A stretch of 64,000 nt of DNA from Viridothelium virens (GCA_010094025.1 ML991832.1:62001-126000); one strand, 5' to 3'; shown: positions 1 through 10,753, numbered from the stretch's first letter. Program-made: numbers and translations. Notes: generated by a model not told the origin, from the letters alone.

Positions 1-594
1 GGCAGACATTATTGATTGACGTCTCTCCATTGTCGAAACGTCGCGCTTGGCCATCATGAGACCCCGCGTAGGGGCTACGCTCGCTCCAAGGTAGGACATG
101 GAAATGCTGATCGCGTCCATTGAAAGACCTGCCCATTCCCCGCTTGGCGCTGATAAGTTGAATAGTCTGACTTCAGATTCAAAAACACCAGTCGAGTTGT
201 CAAGGAAAGGCACGTTGTAGCAGACTGCCATGCCAGAGGGGTTGCCCGCGTTACCGTTTAGTGCTTGAATTGCGCTTGAGCAGGCTTGTGCGGTCATCTC
301 GTTCCATTGTGTTATGTTGAAGTCTGCTGCGTTGCCAGAGGCTGGCATGGTAGAGACGGTAGGTGTTGTCCCAGTTGATGACGAGGTGGAAGAAGGTGCT
401 GTAATGCCCTGTCTCTTCTCAAGGTTGTCCATAAGAAAGTCGTAGGCATCGTCGCTTAATTGTGCTTCAATATCGAAGCTTCGCTGGTGTAAGCTCTCAA
501 CAAGATCGTGAGCTGCTTTCACAGGAGATACGGAAATAGCTCGGCCCGCAAGTAAAAGGCTGCCAGCGACAGCGGTAGCTGCTGAGAAATGCAT
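1..594 (-). CDS. secreted protein of unknown function (partial, runs off left edge)
   Basis: An open frame reads leftward from an ATG at 594-592 through 198 codons to base 1 without a stop, so the 3' part is outside the window. The N-terminus (MHFSAATAVAGSLLLAGRA) is a typical secretion signal. It is followed by a region that may be a propeptide, ending in a Lys-Arg pair near residue 67, then a Ser/Thr-rich linker. The mature part contains two cysteines, about 25 residues apart, in a region reading QACSSAIQAL and AVCYNVPF. This general layout is common among conserved secreted proteins of filamentous ascomycetes, but I do not recognise a named family. An intron in the unseen part is possible. 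Function unknown; it probably acts outside the cell or in the wall. Confidence 0.7.
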   Translation of the reverse strand, partial: MHFSAATAVAGSLLLAGRAISVSPVKAAHDLVESLHQRSFDIEAQLSDDAYDFLMDNLEKRQGITAPSSTSSSTGTTPTVSTMPASGNAADFNITQWNEMTAQACSSAIQALNGNAGNPSGMAVCYNVPFLDNSTGVFESEVRLFNLSAPSGEWAGLSMDAISISMSYLGASVAPTRGLMMAKRDVSTMERRQSIMSA

Positions 595-2721
595 CTCGCT
601 GCGTAATAGTGAATGAAATAGATCGTGTAACTTAGTGAAAGTAGTAATGAATGTTATTAAAAAGCAAGGCCGCCAGCGACACTGTAGAGAACGAAGACAA
701 AGGCAAGCCTAGGAAAATGGGAAAGTAGAGAATGGAAGAAGAGGAGGATTGAAGCTTGATTAGAGAGGAGACAGTTGCTTGGAAGATGGTGTACTAGGAA
801 CCCTGGACGCTGGGCATGCGGCCTTTTCAACTTTCGGCTCGAAAGATTTCCGGTCTCGTGGCACAGCTACAGTCGTAGAATGTGTCCATAATGGCGTGAA
901 CGGGACAGGCAGGAAGCCCCCTGGAGACTGTCTTCATACGATCTGGAACCAGTCGCGGGAATTTTTGGAAGACAGGTTGCCGAATATGGAAGCATTGAGG
1001 TCTGGAGTCAGTTACAGCAGTTGAAGCAGTAGCAGAACTCGTCAGAGGTTCTCCGCAGTCTCATTAGCGTGGCGAAGCCTTTAAGCTTAATCAGAGATCC
1101 GGACTGTGATGTAGCCGGCGGTAAGACGAGGGCCAAGTCAGATTTGGTACAGATCTAGTCGGAGGATTCTGATAATGAGGCTCTTCAGGATCGACGTATG
1201 CATGGACGTTGACAGTGCAGTGGGATCGCTGAGACAGAAAATGAAAGAGAGCGTGGCTGAAGCGACAATCGTCGCGTCACGGGAGGAGCCGTCTGTGCTG
1301 GGGTAACTTCCTAGGCAGAATGCAGTAAGCGCGACGCAACATGAGGGGCGCTTGCCGACCACGGTACGGAGGTATTCTGGGCAGGTCAGGAACACTCTTA
1401 GACACCTATCCATCGCAAGACGCGATTTATCGACGATAGAAGTAGCAGTTGAACATAGAATGGAGATATCCAGGTGACTAAGTAGGCATCATACTAACCA
1501 AGTAGCCATAGTAAGGTATCTACCGACAGCTAAGCACCTAAGTATGTTAGGGTACGATTCGACCTGAATGAGGTCATACACCGGTGACAGAGGAAGGGTC
1601 CCTGCCCCGCGTTGCTGCATGCGCCAGTCCCAGCGAGTCGCCCGTCGCACAGACCCGCGGTGCCGGACCCACCCACGCCACGATCTTCTCTGCCATCTTC
1701 TGTCGCAGTCTTCTCTCGCTTCCTTGCATGCCAGACAATCCGGAGACAGCATAGCCCATGCCAATCTTGAAGCTGCCTACGCATCCTCACCAAAGCCAAG
1801 CCTACTCGGGTTTCGTCCCCGTCGCAGAAGAAAAGGGCAACCTTATCTTCACACCAGCATTGGCCATGGGTTTATCTTCTGAGGCGTCTCACAATGCCTT
1901 ACTACCTCAATTTCCCTCGTATTCGCAACCATAGCGTTTGCGACCGAGACCTTGTATCATCGCATTCATAGCCTGCACCGCCAGATGAGACTTTCTGCGC
2001 CCGTTGGGCGAGTCATTATCGCGCGATACTCGATCCATGCCAGCGGTATGTACAGCCTTTGGTGCCTCGATCGCGAAATGTCATTGATCCTGGACACACG
2101 AGTCCCAGGTTATGAGCGGCCTGGTCAAGAAAGAAGATAAGTCGATTCCGTCTCTTGATTTAACCGGGTCTGTCCGACCTCTTTCTTTCATTCAAGCTGG
2201 GCTCCGTTCCAGCGGAGCGTTGGCGTTGGGCTCTCGTCGTGCACAGCGACTTCGCCGTAGCCAGCGACTATGTGATGGCCACATGGCAGTCGTGTATTTG
2301 CGCTTCATGCACGTTGTCGTCTATATATCCATCATCAAAAAGAATGCGGTGGTATTCGCTGAATAGGTGCTTGATGTGCGGTGCCAGCGCATCATCGCAC
2401 ATTCGGTTGCAGCCCGCGGCCCGATCCAGGAAAAGAAAGTCTTCCAGTGCCCATTCCGAGCTACTGGATCCCTCTTGTAATAACATGTACTTACTCTTCC
2501 AAACTGTCGCCAGTGGCATTACGTCTTCCTTTTTTGTCGATGAGTTTGAAAACTGACCTTGATATTCTCTCTCGCTGTTTTTCCTCGGTGCATTGCTTCA
2601 CTAATCGCCATCTCGCTTCATCTCCGTTGCAGGCACAGTTTAGTTCAGGCGCAATTTTGGTCGTTTAAAACGCAAACTACAGTTGAGTTTGCGTGCTTTC
2701 TAAGGAGAAAGGCAATTTTTC
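595..2721. other. intergenic, divergent upstream region of the secreted-protein and pseudokinase genes
   Basis: About 2.1 kb lie between two divergent genes. Open frames here overlap in several phases with no recognisable domains. The most coding-like piece is a 58-codon ORF at 1758-1934 (MPILKLPTHPHQ..., C-ending codon preference), which could be a small gene or a leader ORF. I cannot support it further. Confidence 0.5.
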
Positions 2722-4584
2722 ATGTCTCGTGCGGGCGGGTCATCTTGGCGATGGCCATCAAAACCAAAAATCTCCAAGTCAAAGGAGCCCTATCTCCAAA
2801 GGACGGTTTCAGTAACCGATTTGCACGATGATCTTGCTTGGTGCTGGAAAAGTTCACCACCATCACCCACGGAGTCTCTCCTATCTGCTGCAAGTCGAAG
2901 TGCGACCCCAAGAAATCCATGGCGGTCAAATCCAACCTCCCCAAAGCCGTCCATAAAGTCGCCTTCGGCAATCTGGTCAGAAGCTGGAGCTCCACCAGAT
3001 TTCAGTCGATGCACAACACCTGTAGGTCCCTTGAAACGACCTAGTCTGGGATCGCGCTCGAGCAGCGAATCCCACACACCGACCTTGAAAGACATCACAC
3101 CGCCAGCAATCCAGACCTCTGCTTTCTCGCCAGAAGCAGAAGTTAAAACGACCCTTGAAGGCGATATCATCATCTCTCCTACCCTCGTCTCGCAACTGCG
3201 TCTGCTCTTCCCGAGCTTACTCAGCCGACAGGGTTGGGAGCGACAAAGCTCGCAGAGAGCATATGGATGGGCTCTCCAAAATCCGAAAGTAGCTATTCTG
3301 TTCCTGGCATGCGATGATTTAGCGTCATGGCGAAGAGCCGTGATCTTTGGCTTGGAGGACGGTATGCTACCATTCAAAGAATCCGATCTTGATGGTGTAG
3401 CAGCGGATCCTAAAAGGGTCGTGAGCCAGCAGTGGAGAGTGCTGGTGAAGCAATTACCCTTGAACGGGTCAATCACCGAGCTCGAAAATAAGGACGCCCT
3501 TGCATTGCGATCGATTTCTCTCATCAAGGAGCGTCCAGGTCAAACAATAGACAAAGTGAAATGGCTCGGTAGCCAGAACAGTCGCATTTACGTCCGCAAG
3601 GTGATCCAATATCCAGACGAGGTAGGGAAATTGAGTGCTTTGGACCAAATTCGAAGCTTTCGACGGCTTAAACATGCCAACCTACTCTCCTTGACTTGTG
3701 CATATGGTCAAGGAATGAGCGTCGCTGCTATCACACCTGTTGCAGATTGTGATCTGGAGGCTTTCCTAAATACTCCATCGAACACCAAACGTCCCGAACG
3801 GCTCCTGGGCTGGATTAACGATCTAACCCAAGCTTTAGAACACCTGCACGCATCTGATCTCCTGCATCGGCACATTCGTCCCACTAAAGTCCTTGTCGAC
3901 TCCAGCCATCGTGTTCTCTTCTCCTTCCTAGGTCTTGCTGGCACCCCACAACTCAGTCCTACGTTTTCCCCTCACCAATACACTTATGCCGCTCCCGAAG
4001 TTATCCTGCGCAACAAATACAGCCCCTCTTCCGATGTCTTTTCCCTTGGCTGCCTCTTTCTCGATATACTTACCGCAGCTACACAGCCAACGCTTGAGAC
4101 ACCCATCACTGATTTCGCCTCATTCCGTGCCGCCTCCGCGCCTGCAAGGCCTGAGCCTAACCCCAAACCCAGTGTGGCAATGCCTTTGCCTACCACTACC
4201 ATCAACACCAGCACCGTTACTCTTCCCTCCTCTTCCTCCTCCTCGGCTGCTACTGCTACTTCCGCCAGCACCGCTGCCACACCCAGCACCACTAGCACCA
4301 CTAGCACCACTACCAACGCCACGACTATTACTACTCCCGACGTAATCGCACCACCGGACGCCAGCTTTCACGCGCATCTCGACCGCGTGCAGGCCTGGAT
4401 GAAACAGCTGCGCTCTGCGATTCCGACGGGTGGTGATTCCAACTACCAACACCAGGCATTGACTTTCGTCGCCGCCATGCTGGCCCCGGAGCGGGCGCGT
4501 CGGCCTCGAACTCGGACTCTGGCTGCGCATGTCGGCCGATGGGATGAGGTGAGAAGAGGAGGCCGGAGAAGGAGCGAGAGTTGA
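2722..4584 (+). CDS. kinase-fold protein, predicted catalytically dead (pseudokinase)
   Basis: A single-exon gene of 620 aa. Residues 1-140 are Ser/Pro-rich and disordered-looking. A kinase-like fold follows, with a beta-3 lysine at about 293 (YVRKVIQY), a catalytic-loop equivalent at 382-391 reading HRHIRPTKVL where active kinases have HRDLKPxN, a DFG equivalent reading FLG at 402-404, an intact APE at 424-426 and an F-helix Asp in SSDVFSLGC. The catalytic Asp, the metal-binding Asn and the DFG Asp are therefore all replaced. An insert of Ser/Thr/Ala repeats (about residues 480-545) splits the C-lobe, whose last helices resume near 550. The tail is Arg-rich. A scaffold or regulatory role is the family-based inference; no partner is visible. 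The start is the first ATG of the frame. Confidence 0.85.
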   Translation: MSRAGGSSWRWPSKPKISKSKEPYLQRTVSVTDLHDDLAWCWKSSPPSPTESLLSAASRSATPRNPWRSNPTSPKPSIKSPSAIWSEAGAPPDFSRCTTPVGPLKRPSLGSRSSSESHTPTLKDITPPAIQTSAFSPEAEVKTTLEGDIIISPTLVSQLRLLFPSLLSRQGWERQSSQRAYGWALQNPKVAILFLACDDLASWRRAVIFGLEDGMLPFKESDLDGVAADPKRVVSQQWRVLVKQLPLNGSITELENKDALALRSISLIKERPGQTIDKVKWLGSQNSRIYVRKVIQYPDEVGKLSALDQIRSFRRLKHANLLSLTCAYGQGMSVAAITPVADCDLEAFLNTPSNTKRPERLLGWINDLTQALEHLHASDLLHRHIRPTKVLVDSSHRVLFSFLGLAGTPQLSPTFSPHQYTYAAPEVILRNKYSPSSDVFSLGCLFLDILTAATQPTLETPITDFASFRAASAPARPEPNPKPSVAMPLPTTTINTSTVTLPSSSSSSAATATSASTAATPSTTSTTSTTTNATTITTPDVIAPPDASFHAHLDRVQAWMKQLRSAIPTGGDSNYQHQALTFVAAMLAPERARRPRTRTLAAHVGRWDEVRRGGRRRSES

Positions 4585-5566
4585 GTAACGAATGAGGATG
4601 CATGTGGTTGGATGGATATGCTTCTATCACCTGTTCGTGAAATGGAGATGGCAAGGGACCGAGTGGGGCCCAATGCTCAGGGCAAACATATCGAGTTGTG
4701 GGTCGAGAGGTCAGGCATCTTATTATCTTTCCTTTTCCTAGTAGAGGAGAATTTCGAGGATAGACTCGGGTCGAATTCCTTCACCTTGGGTTCTCAGTGA
4801 ATCGAGGGGTCGCACGAGGACCAGTCTCATTTCCCTAGGATGTCGCAAATTAACAGATCATAGTAGAGGGGTTAATTTCTTCGACGTGGTACATACCCAC
4901 GGGGAAGCGATCGGGTTAACCAGTTCCAGCAAAGTCTTTTCTTCCTCATTTTTCCTTATTCAACCCATCTCGAGATATCTGTTCCCACTATACCCTTTCC
5001 CTATTTCGTGGACTGCGTAATTCAAGACATAATGTAGTGGGACTTTCGAAAGTCGAACCAGATTGTATGAGCCAGCTGGATTGGCTGCAAGTTACATCCG
5101 AGCAGGAGAGTGAGAGCTGAACGCATGCGACGATGCGTGTAAGCGTTAGTGGAAGACACGCTACAACATTTACTTTTCGAACGATTCCTCATCTCTACAG
5201 CCTCTAAGGTATGCGGCGGCTGCCTGGTGGAGCCCTTACGATATTCAAACCCAATAGACAGGCTCTCGGAATACATCAAATCACAAGACAATCGATTCGC
5301 TCCGAATGGTATTATCGTAGCAAATGCTCTCTCGAATGTACAGTATATTAATTCATCCGTGTGCTCCCTCGCTCAGACCGTTCACCTTGCTTGCGCGCAG
5401 CGCTCTTTTACGCAACAAAGCCACCATATGGAAACTGGCTTGGAATTTTAATAAGCCCATTGACCTTTGATACGAGGTCCTGGGAGACCAGGCATGTAAG
5501 GCCAATGAGTCAGCTAAAAACCTCTCAGGATCGCACAAATCCTCTCTCTTCGCATCTGTTCTTCAC
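4585..5566. other. convergent 3' intergenic region
   Basis: This region lies between the stop codons of the pseudokinase gene and ERG5. The short open frames on both strands have no recognisable domain, and I see nothing else in it. Confidence 0.5.
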
Positions 5567-7369
5567 TTATACTCTCTTGTTGAATGTCAGAGGGCAGTGG
5601 TCCTGCAACGGAATCGGTCAGCACACCATCTTTATCACCCTTCAAACCACCGATGCTTCAAGATTAGAACTGCAAACTCACCATCGGAAATATCGTAGCG
5701 AAGACATGGATCTCCTCACTCCGCGGCGTGGGGTAGTGCTTCCAATCCAACTCTAAGCTCGCCTTCCCAATCATCGCCATCAAATTCATCACTGCATACG
5801 TCTGACCAATGCAATAATGCGGCCCCGTTCCGAAGACCAGCCAGTTCTTGCCCTGCGCCTCGGCATCGCCGCTGATCCAGCGCTCCGGGTCGAAAGTATC
5901 CGGATTAGGGTAGGCGTCTGGGTCGTGCAGGGCGAGCCAGGTGGTGGGGATGACCATGGAGCCCTTGGGCGCGGTGTACGTGTCAGTGATGGGGAAGTCG
6001 CGCTTCGCCATGTAGGGGACCATGATGACGGGCGGGCGGTAGCGGAGCGTCTCCTTCACGATGGCGCGTGTGTAGGGCATGTTCTCCAGCATGTCGATTG
6101 TGAAGCGGGCGTTGCGATCGCCGTTGCGGAGCCGCAGGTTCTCGTCTCGCACGCGATCCAGCATGTCGGGGTTTTGCGCCATCAGCTGGAACAGCCAGGT
6201 GCAGGCGCTCGAGGTGGCGTCTTGCGAGGCGAAGAGGAAGGTGAAGATCGTCATGGAGATCTCGAAGTCGCTGAACATGCGGATCAGCATGGCGGGTTTC
6301 TCGCCGGCGTCCTCGCCTCGCGCGACCTTTTGGCGATAGGCCTCGCTGTCGAACATGGATTTGACCCAGCTGTCCATGATGCACTCGACCTTTCCGCCGG
6401 CGGCCATGCGGACTTTGGATTTGGCGGCACACTTGCTGAACTCGTTGAGAATCATGTCGGCTGCCTTCTTGCCACGCCACGTTCGAGTGAAGGGGATGAT
6501 GATGGGGAAGTTGACGAGTTCGAGGGCGGCCGTAACGTGATAATAATCATCGGCAATTTTCTTGACCATATCATCGTCGATATAATGCCCCACATTTGTA
6601 CGGAGCGAGACGGCGCACATGAGCTCCCGAAAGTGCGTCATGAATGGGATTTGTTTTCCTCCATTTTGTTCCGTGACTTGAACGAATCTTTCAAAATATT
6701 TATCATAGACCTCCTGTTGCCCTGGGAGATACGTTTCAAGAGCTTGTCGAGTGAAGAGACCATTCAGACCTTTGCGATAGTCAACGTGCTCACGACCGTC
6801 AAGAAAGACCCAGTTCCTAGGTCGAAGCAGTTTACGGGCGACATCAACGACGCAAGGTTTGACGAAGGATGGAGAATTGAGCACTTTGCGAGCCATGTCC
6901 CTCGTTGAGGCGATGACGACGAACCTGGTATTGGTATTCTTATTAGTGAGGCCATCCACCGGAACCTCGAAAGGATAGGCTTACTTGTGAAAGACAGAAA
7001 CACAGCTTAGAGGCCCACTTTTCCATTTTGCGTAATAGCGCTCAAACTCGGGGTTCACTGATTCGAGGAAGGGACCGATGAAGGGCATTTTGAAAAGTGG
7101 TCCCTCAATTGAGCCTTTGTTCCTGATGTAGCTCCCTGTATCAAGCGATTAGTATGCGCGGTCTTGCGCCTTGCTTCGGGGTGATAGCAGGAGAACAAAC
7201 ATTGATCGTAGACGACGAGGAGCAAGAACAACGATAAAGCGACAGACCAGCCATTGAGCCCCTGCAATGCCGTAGAAGCAAGTCCATCCAGGACGCCAGC
7301 CTTTGGTGAGGACATGCGCGCATCTGCCAGTGGCGATGCGAAGCTGCCGTTGACCGCCATTTGGTTCAA
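5567..7369 (-). CDS. ERG5: sterol C-22 desaturase, cytochrome P450 CYP61 (ERG5)
   Basis: Four exons: 7369-7201, 7135-6985, 6924-5682 and 5602-5567, giving 532 aa, the usual CYP61 length. Splices restore diagnostic ERG5 text: [19 protein letters not shown] across intron 1, [16 protein letters not shown] across intron 2, and FATIFPMDHCPLTF across intron 3. The N-terminus holds one membrane anchor ([17 protein letters not shown]). The I-helix reads [11 protein letters not shown], the ExxR motif is KETLRYRPP, and the haem ligand Cys is in [11 protein letters not shown]. The enzyme acts in the ER and introduces the C-22 double bond late in ergosterol synthesis. It lies about 1.7 kb outside the leftmost tailoring gene of the polyketide cluster and looks like the ordinary sterol-pathway gene rather than a cluster member. 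The divergent neighbour is the F-box-like gene. Confidence 0.95.
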
Positions 7370-7999
7370 GGTGGTTGAGACGGCTTGTATGGTAGATGTG
7401 ATGATATTTTCACACGACGAGGAGGGGACGATTCAATTAGCACAGGCCAGGAAACGCATGCTAGCTAGGTCAGTCACGTCGTCAAGGAAGGAAGAGGCTT
7501 GAAAGGAGAGGAGCGAGAGATAATGAGTGTGGATGAAATATTAATACTACTACTTTAAGTAAGGGGCGGAATAACGTCTCAGGATCTAGGGTGCATCGTG
7601 CAGGTGGCTAGTATCGAGCGTCAACGGTCACGCCAGGAACTTTTCGCGCCATCCGTTCCGAGATCTGCCCCGCTCAAATCAGCTCTCGCCTCCCATCTTT
7701 CAATCTCCATGATCTCCACAACCGCTGGAGACGTTCTGCTCTAATGCTGCGAGATGCACGCAACGCATTATATGACATCTTATTTCCTCGCCCCTTAGTA
7801 GCGCGACAGTCCGGCTACCATCATTAGAGGCTATGCATGGTGGGTGCCTTGAGGCTGACGCGGACACTGCCGAGGGAATAGGGAGCCGCCATACTACGCA
7901 GTATTCTATACATAATTGGGCGTACGGTCTGAGTTACATTAGGAAACTGGATTCCATTTCCTTCTTGCCTTCACATCTGTTTGCTGAATATCCGCAGTC
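7370..7999. promoter_or_regulatory. shared divergent promoter region of ERG5 and the F-box-like gene
   Basis: A 630 bp gap between two start codons pointing away from each other, with no convincing coding frame. Regulation of both genes must lie here, but I could not identify a specific binding site. Confidence 0.4.
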
Positions 8000-8674
8000 A
8001 TGGCCACTGAAACAGAACACGCGCCTTCCAGGCTCCATCTTCTGAGTCTTCCTTACGATATTCGCCACCTGATCTATGAACACCTCTTTCCACAAGACCC
8101 TCAACTATATATCCATGCCCAAGACGCAGGCTTCGCTTCGATCACACCAAACTTTCCAATACCGACCAGCATCTTTCGTATTAACCAAGTCCTGGGCCAC
8201 GAGGCGAGCGAATACTTCTACAACCGTTACTTGTTCAATATCATCGGCACGAAACATGACTGCTTGATCGCATACAAACCTTTCATGATGACACTGAAAA
8301 AATACTCCAGGGATGCAGTCCGAATGGATGCGTTTGGGAATGGACGGCAGAGTCAAACAATGTGCATTTCGTTGCAAGCCGGACAAAGCAAACTCGCAGT
8401 CTTGCGCAGTAGGCGACGAGGCGTTCCCATGCCTGACGAAGAAATTCAAACAGAGATGTTGAAAGTAGAGAAGGAAGCAGCCGCCAGAAAAGCCTCTCTC
8501 CCGCTAAGATTTGCCTCCTGCATTTCCAAAACGCTTCTTGGTTGCCTTGGTCCTCAATATGGTCATACACTTTTCTCACAAGAGCGTATGAGCATCGTTG
8601 TCCTGGCCATCTCGTCCATCCTAGTGCTCTTCTTGGCATTGCAACTTGGTCCGAAATTTATTGCCGCATACTGA
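8000..8674 (+). CDS. F-box-like/2EXR-type protein with C-terminal membrane anchor
   Basis: An intronless 224-aa protein. Residues 12-30 (LHLLSLPYDIRHLIYEHLF) fit the degenerate F-box-like helix that opens many fungal 2EXR-type proteins. The middle contains conserved-looking FRINQVLGHEASEYFY, also typical of that class, where a fungal gene list often shows dozens of paralogues. A single hydrophobic helix (MSIVVLAISSILVLFLALQL) close to the C-terminus suggests tail-anchoring, which is less usual for the class. Function unknown. It separates ERG5 from the metabolite cluster and gives no sign of belonging to either. Confidence 0.7.
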   Translation: MATETEHAPSRLHLLSLPYDIRHLIYEHLFPQDPQLYIHAQDAGFASITPNFPIPTSIFRINQVLGHEASEYFYNRYLFNIIGTKHDCLIAYKPFMMTLKKYSRDAVRMDAFGNGRQSQTMCISLQAGQSKLAVLRSRRRGVPMPDEEIQTEMLKVEKEAAARKASLPLRFASCISKTLLGCLGPQYGHTLFSQERMSIVVLAISSILVLFLALQLGPKFIAAY

Positions 8675-8800
8675 ATTGCAGCGTTTGCTTCAGGTAGTCC
8701 TTGGGTTCTGCATCTGGCTCACTCAACAGCTACTTTTCTCTAGCCGTATTTAATTCAAAGTTCTGTACGAATCTCGTCGCGCGCTTCATTCTGTTGTATA

Positions 8801-8982
8801 CCTTACTGCGGCTAGGGGAGTTCCTCAACTGGTAACCAATACAATGTTATTTCGACTTTACTGTTATAATCTTGTTGACCCATGTTAACGCCGCCTTAAC
8901 ATGGACCAACATGGTCATAACAGTCAAATTGAGCTAACACTGTATTCATTACCAGTTGAGGAACCCCCCAGCCGCGGTATGG
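8801..8982. mobile_element. MITE copy 1, 182 bp foldback element with TA flanks
   Basis: The element is flanked by TA at 8799-8800 and 8983-8984. Its ends are inverted repeats: the left end reads CCTTACTGCGGCTAGGGGAG and the right end, on the other strand, reads CCATACCGCGGCTGGGGGGT, and pairing continues inward through TTCCTCAACTGGTAA for about 40 bp. The interior is also largely self-complementary. A second copy of almost the same length lies at 48021-48201. No coding capacity. The terminal repeats and TA target duplication fit a non-autonomous Tc1/mariner/pogo-type DNA transposon. Confidence 0.85.
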
Positions 8983-9066
8983 TACTTTATCTTCTATCTA
9001 AATAAGCCATGTTCTGACCTCAGCCATCCTACGCCTTCGATCTACCAGTCTTCTCATACCGTGCCG

Positions 9067-10176
9067 CTAGAGAGTAATGACCACCTTCTTCGCAGACACG
9101 CCTTTCTTCAAAGTATCAAATCCTCTTTGGATGTCCTTAAGTCCATTCCCCACCACGTACGGTTCTGGAGCAGTGATATACCTTCCTTCTGCAAGGGCTT
9201 TTGGCATGAATTCCTCGAAGATCATTTTCCCAACCCCGTTGTTGACGAGCGAATATCCAAAGATGAATTTCGTTTGTATGCCTCTTGACCAGGCTGTGAA
9301 TGAGTTGGTGAGTAGTCGAGAAGCAATGTGAAGAACGGTCCTGAGTAGTACAAACGATTTGTAAGGCTTTGGGGGTGTAGGAAAGGTGGCCATGGAGAGA
9401 AACATGTCGCCTTCGCACTCGTGGAGAATATCCAAGCAGGCCTCAGCTGAGCCTTGCCCGATCGATATCGCCCCGGCTGTTTTCTTATCTTTGAAGGCCC
9501 GGATGATGTCTGAGACAACGGTCTTACTGTTGTAATCAAAGACTTGGCTTGCACCAAGCTTCTTGACGTTGTCAAAATTCTTGGAGGAGGCGGTAGTGAT
9601 AACCTCATAGCCAGCAGCGACAGCAAGCTGAATAGCGTTGCTACCTACGCTTGTCGATCCACCCCACACAAGTAGAGTCTTTTTGGATGATTCTGGTGGA
9701 CTCGAATCTGAAGGATAATCGAGTCCGAGTTGGTCCTTCTGGAAGAGACTGCAGGCTGCAGTCGACAGTCCTAGCGGAAGAACGGAAGCCATTTCATAGG
9801 AGATATTGCTGGGAATTGGCGATGTCATATGGTCAAGAGCCACTGTATACTGCTGAAAGGCTCCCTTGGCTGAAGCATTATACTCCTCCATGGTGCCAAT
9901 GGCAAGACTAACCACCCGGTCGCCAGTCTTGAATCGTGTGACGCCCGGACCGACCTCAACAACCTCTCCAGCAATGTCGGTCCCAATGACGAAGGGGTAC
10001 TTTATCCAGCTGTATACCATTCTGCCAAGGTCCTGCTTGAGATAATCAACTGGATTGATAGCCAAAGCTGCGTTCTTGACCACAATTTCATTCTCTCCCG
10101 GCGATGTGTATGGCGCCGCCCTTACTTCGAGTGGAGTCTTCGGCCCGTCCAGCCAGGCTGCTGCGTTGGAAGGCAT
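9067..10176 (-). CDS. medium-chain (zinc-type) reductase, ToxD/LovC trans-enoylreductase family
   Basis: 369 aa, intronless. I placed the start at 10176 (MPSNAAAWLDGPKTPLEV), where family members begin, rather than at the upstream in-frame ATG at 10230, which adds 18 hydrophobic residues without family resemblance. The N-terminal GroES-like part includes NAALAINPVDY and GTDIAGEVVEVGPGV; the NADPH-binding Rossmann part includes LLVWGGSTSVGSNAIQLAVAAG. The catalytic zinc ligands of true alcohol dehydrogenases are not seen, as is usual for this branch. Relatives act as stand-alone enoyl reductases for PKSs or as tailoring enzymes in toxin clusters. The gene is divergent from the Zn2Cys6 regulator, which suggests shared control. 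Confidence 0.85.
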   Translation of the reverse strand: MPSNAAAWLDGPKTPLEVRAAPYTSPGENEIVVKNAALAINPVDYLKQDLGRMVYSWIKYPFVIGTDIAGEVVEVGPGVTRFKTGDRVVSLAIGTMEEYNASAKGAFQQYTVALDHMTSPIPSNISYEMASVLPLGLSTAACSLFQKDQLGLDYPSDSSPPESSKKTLLVWGGSTSVGSNAIQLAVAAGYEVITTASSKNFDNVKKLGASQVFDYNSKTVVSDIIRAFKDKKTAGAISIGQGSAEACLDILHECEGDMFLSMATFPTPPKPYKSFVLLRTVLHIASRLLTNSFTAWSRGIQTKFIFGYSLVNNGVGKMIFEEFMPKALAEGRYITAPEPYVVGNGLKDIQRGFDTLKKGVSAKKVVITL

Positions 10177-10753
10177 TGGCAGGGCAATGTAAGAGAAAAT
10201 ATGATATACAAAGCCGCTACGCAGATACACAGCGTTTCGAGGGAATAAATTCTGCTGTCTCGAAGACTCGTGTGGGATGGCGATTCAACTGACTTCAGAT
10301 TAATGTTTCCTTCAACATCTCATCGAGAACCCCTTCATTTATACATGACCAGTGCCTCTTTTGGCCAGCTTCTTGTTTTGATGCAAGATCCTGGTCCATG
10401 ACGCAGAGGCGTATTGGCAGTTTCTAGCGGAGCAATTTGATGACCGACTGTGTCTTGCACATTGATTTTGAGACTCTGCAGAATCGCAGCGTCTTTCTAG
10501 CAATTGGCTTGTTTGTATTGAAGCGGAAGAAAGCAACTCCTAGTCGCGCGGAGGGTCGGAGGGTCGGGGCGAAAACGCTCTAAAATGGTGAGACTAAAGA
10601 TCCAACTAAAAAGATGAGCTCCGTCATCTATACCTCTACCTGTCCGATCGCCTATCATCGCATGGTGAGGAATCCGAAGAGAGCTGTGTATTCAATCTAG
10701 GACTCTTTGCTCCACTAGTTGTTTTCCTGCTGTCGCTGACGACAGCAAAAACA
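10177..10753. promoter_or_regulatory. divergent promoter region of the MDR gene and the Zn2Cys6 gene
   Basis: 577 bp between diverging start codons. A short direct repeat (GGAGGGTCGGAGGGTCGGGG, about 10550-10569) lies near the middle. No proven operator is visible. Confidence 0.4.

Noticed and set aside
1568-1882. 104-codon plus frame with overlapping frames on both strands
   Set aside because: Several phases are open at once, which reflects base composition rather than a gene; only the 58-codon frame nearby was noted.
3984-4322. Val-rich minus frame
   Set aside because: Antisense translation of the Ser/Thr/Ala repeat insert of the pseudokinase gene.
5817-6908. 363-codon plus-strand frame
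   Set aside because: It lies antisense over the main ERG5 exon, is compositionally a shadow of its GC-rich third positions, and has no domain.
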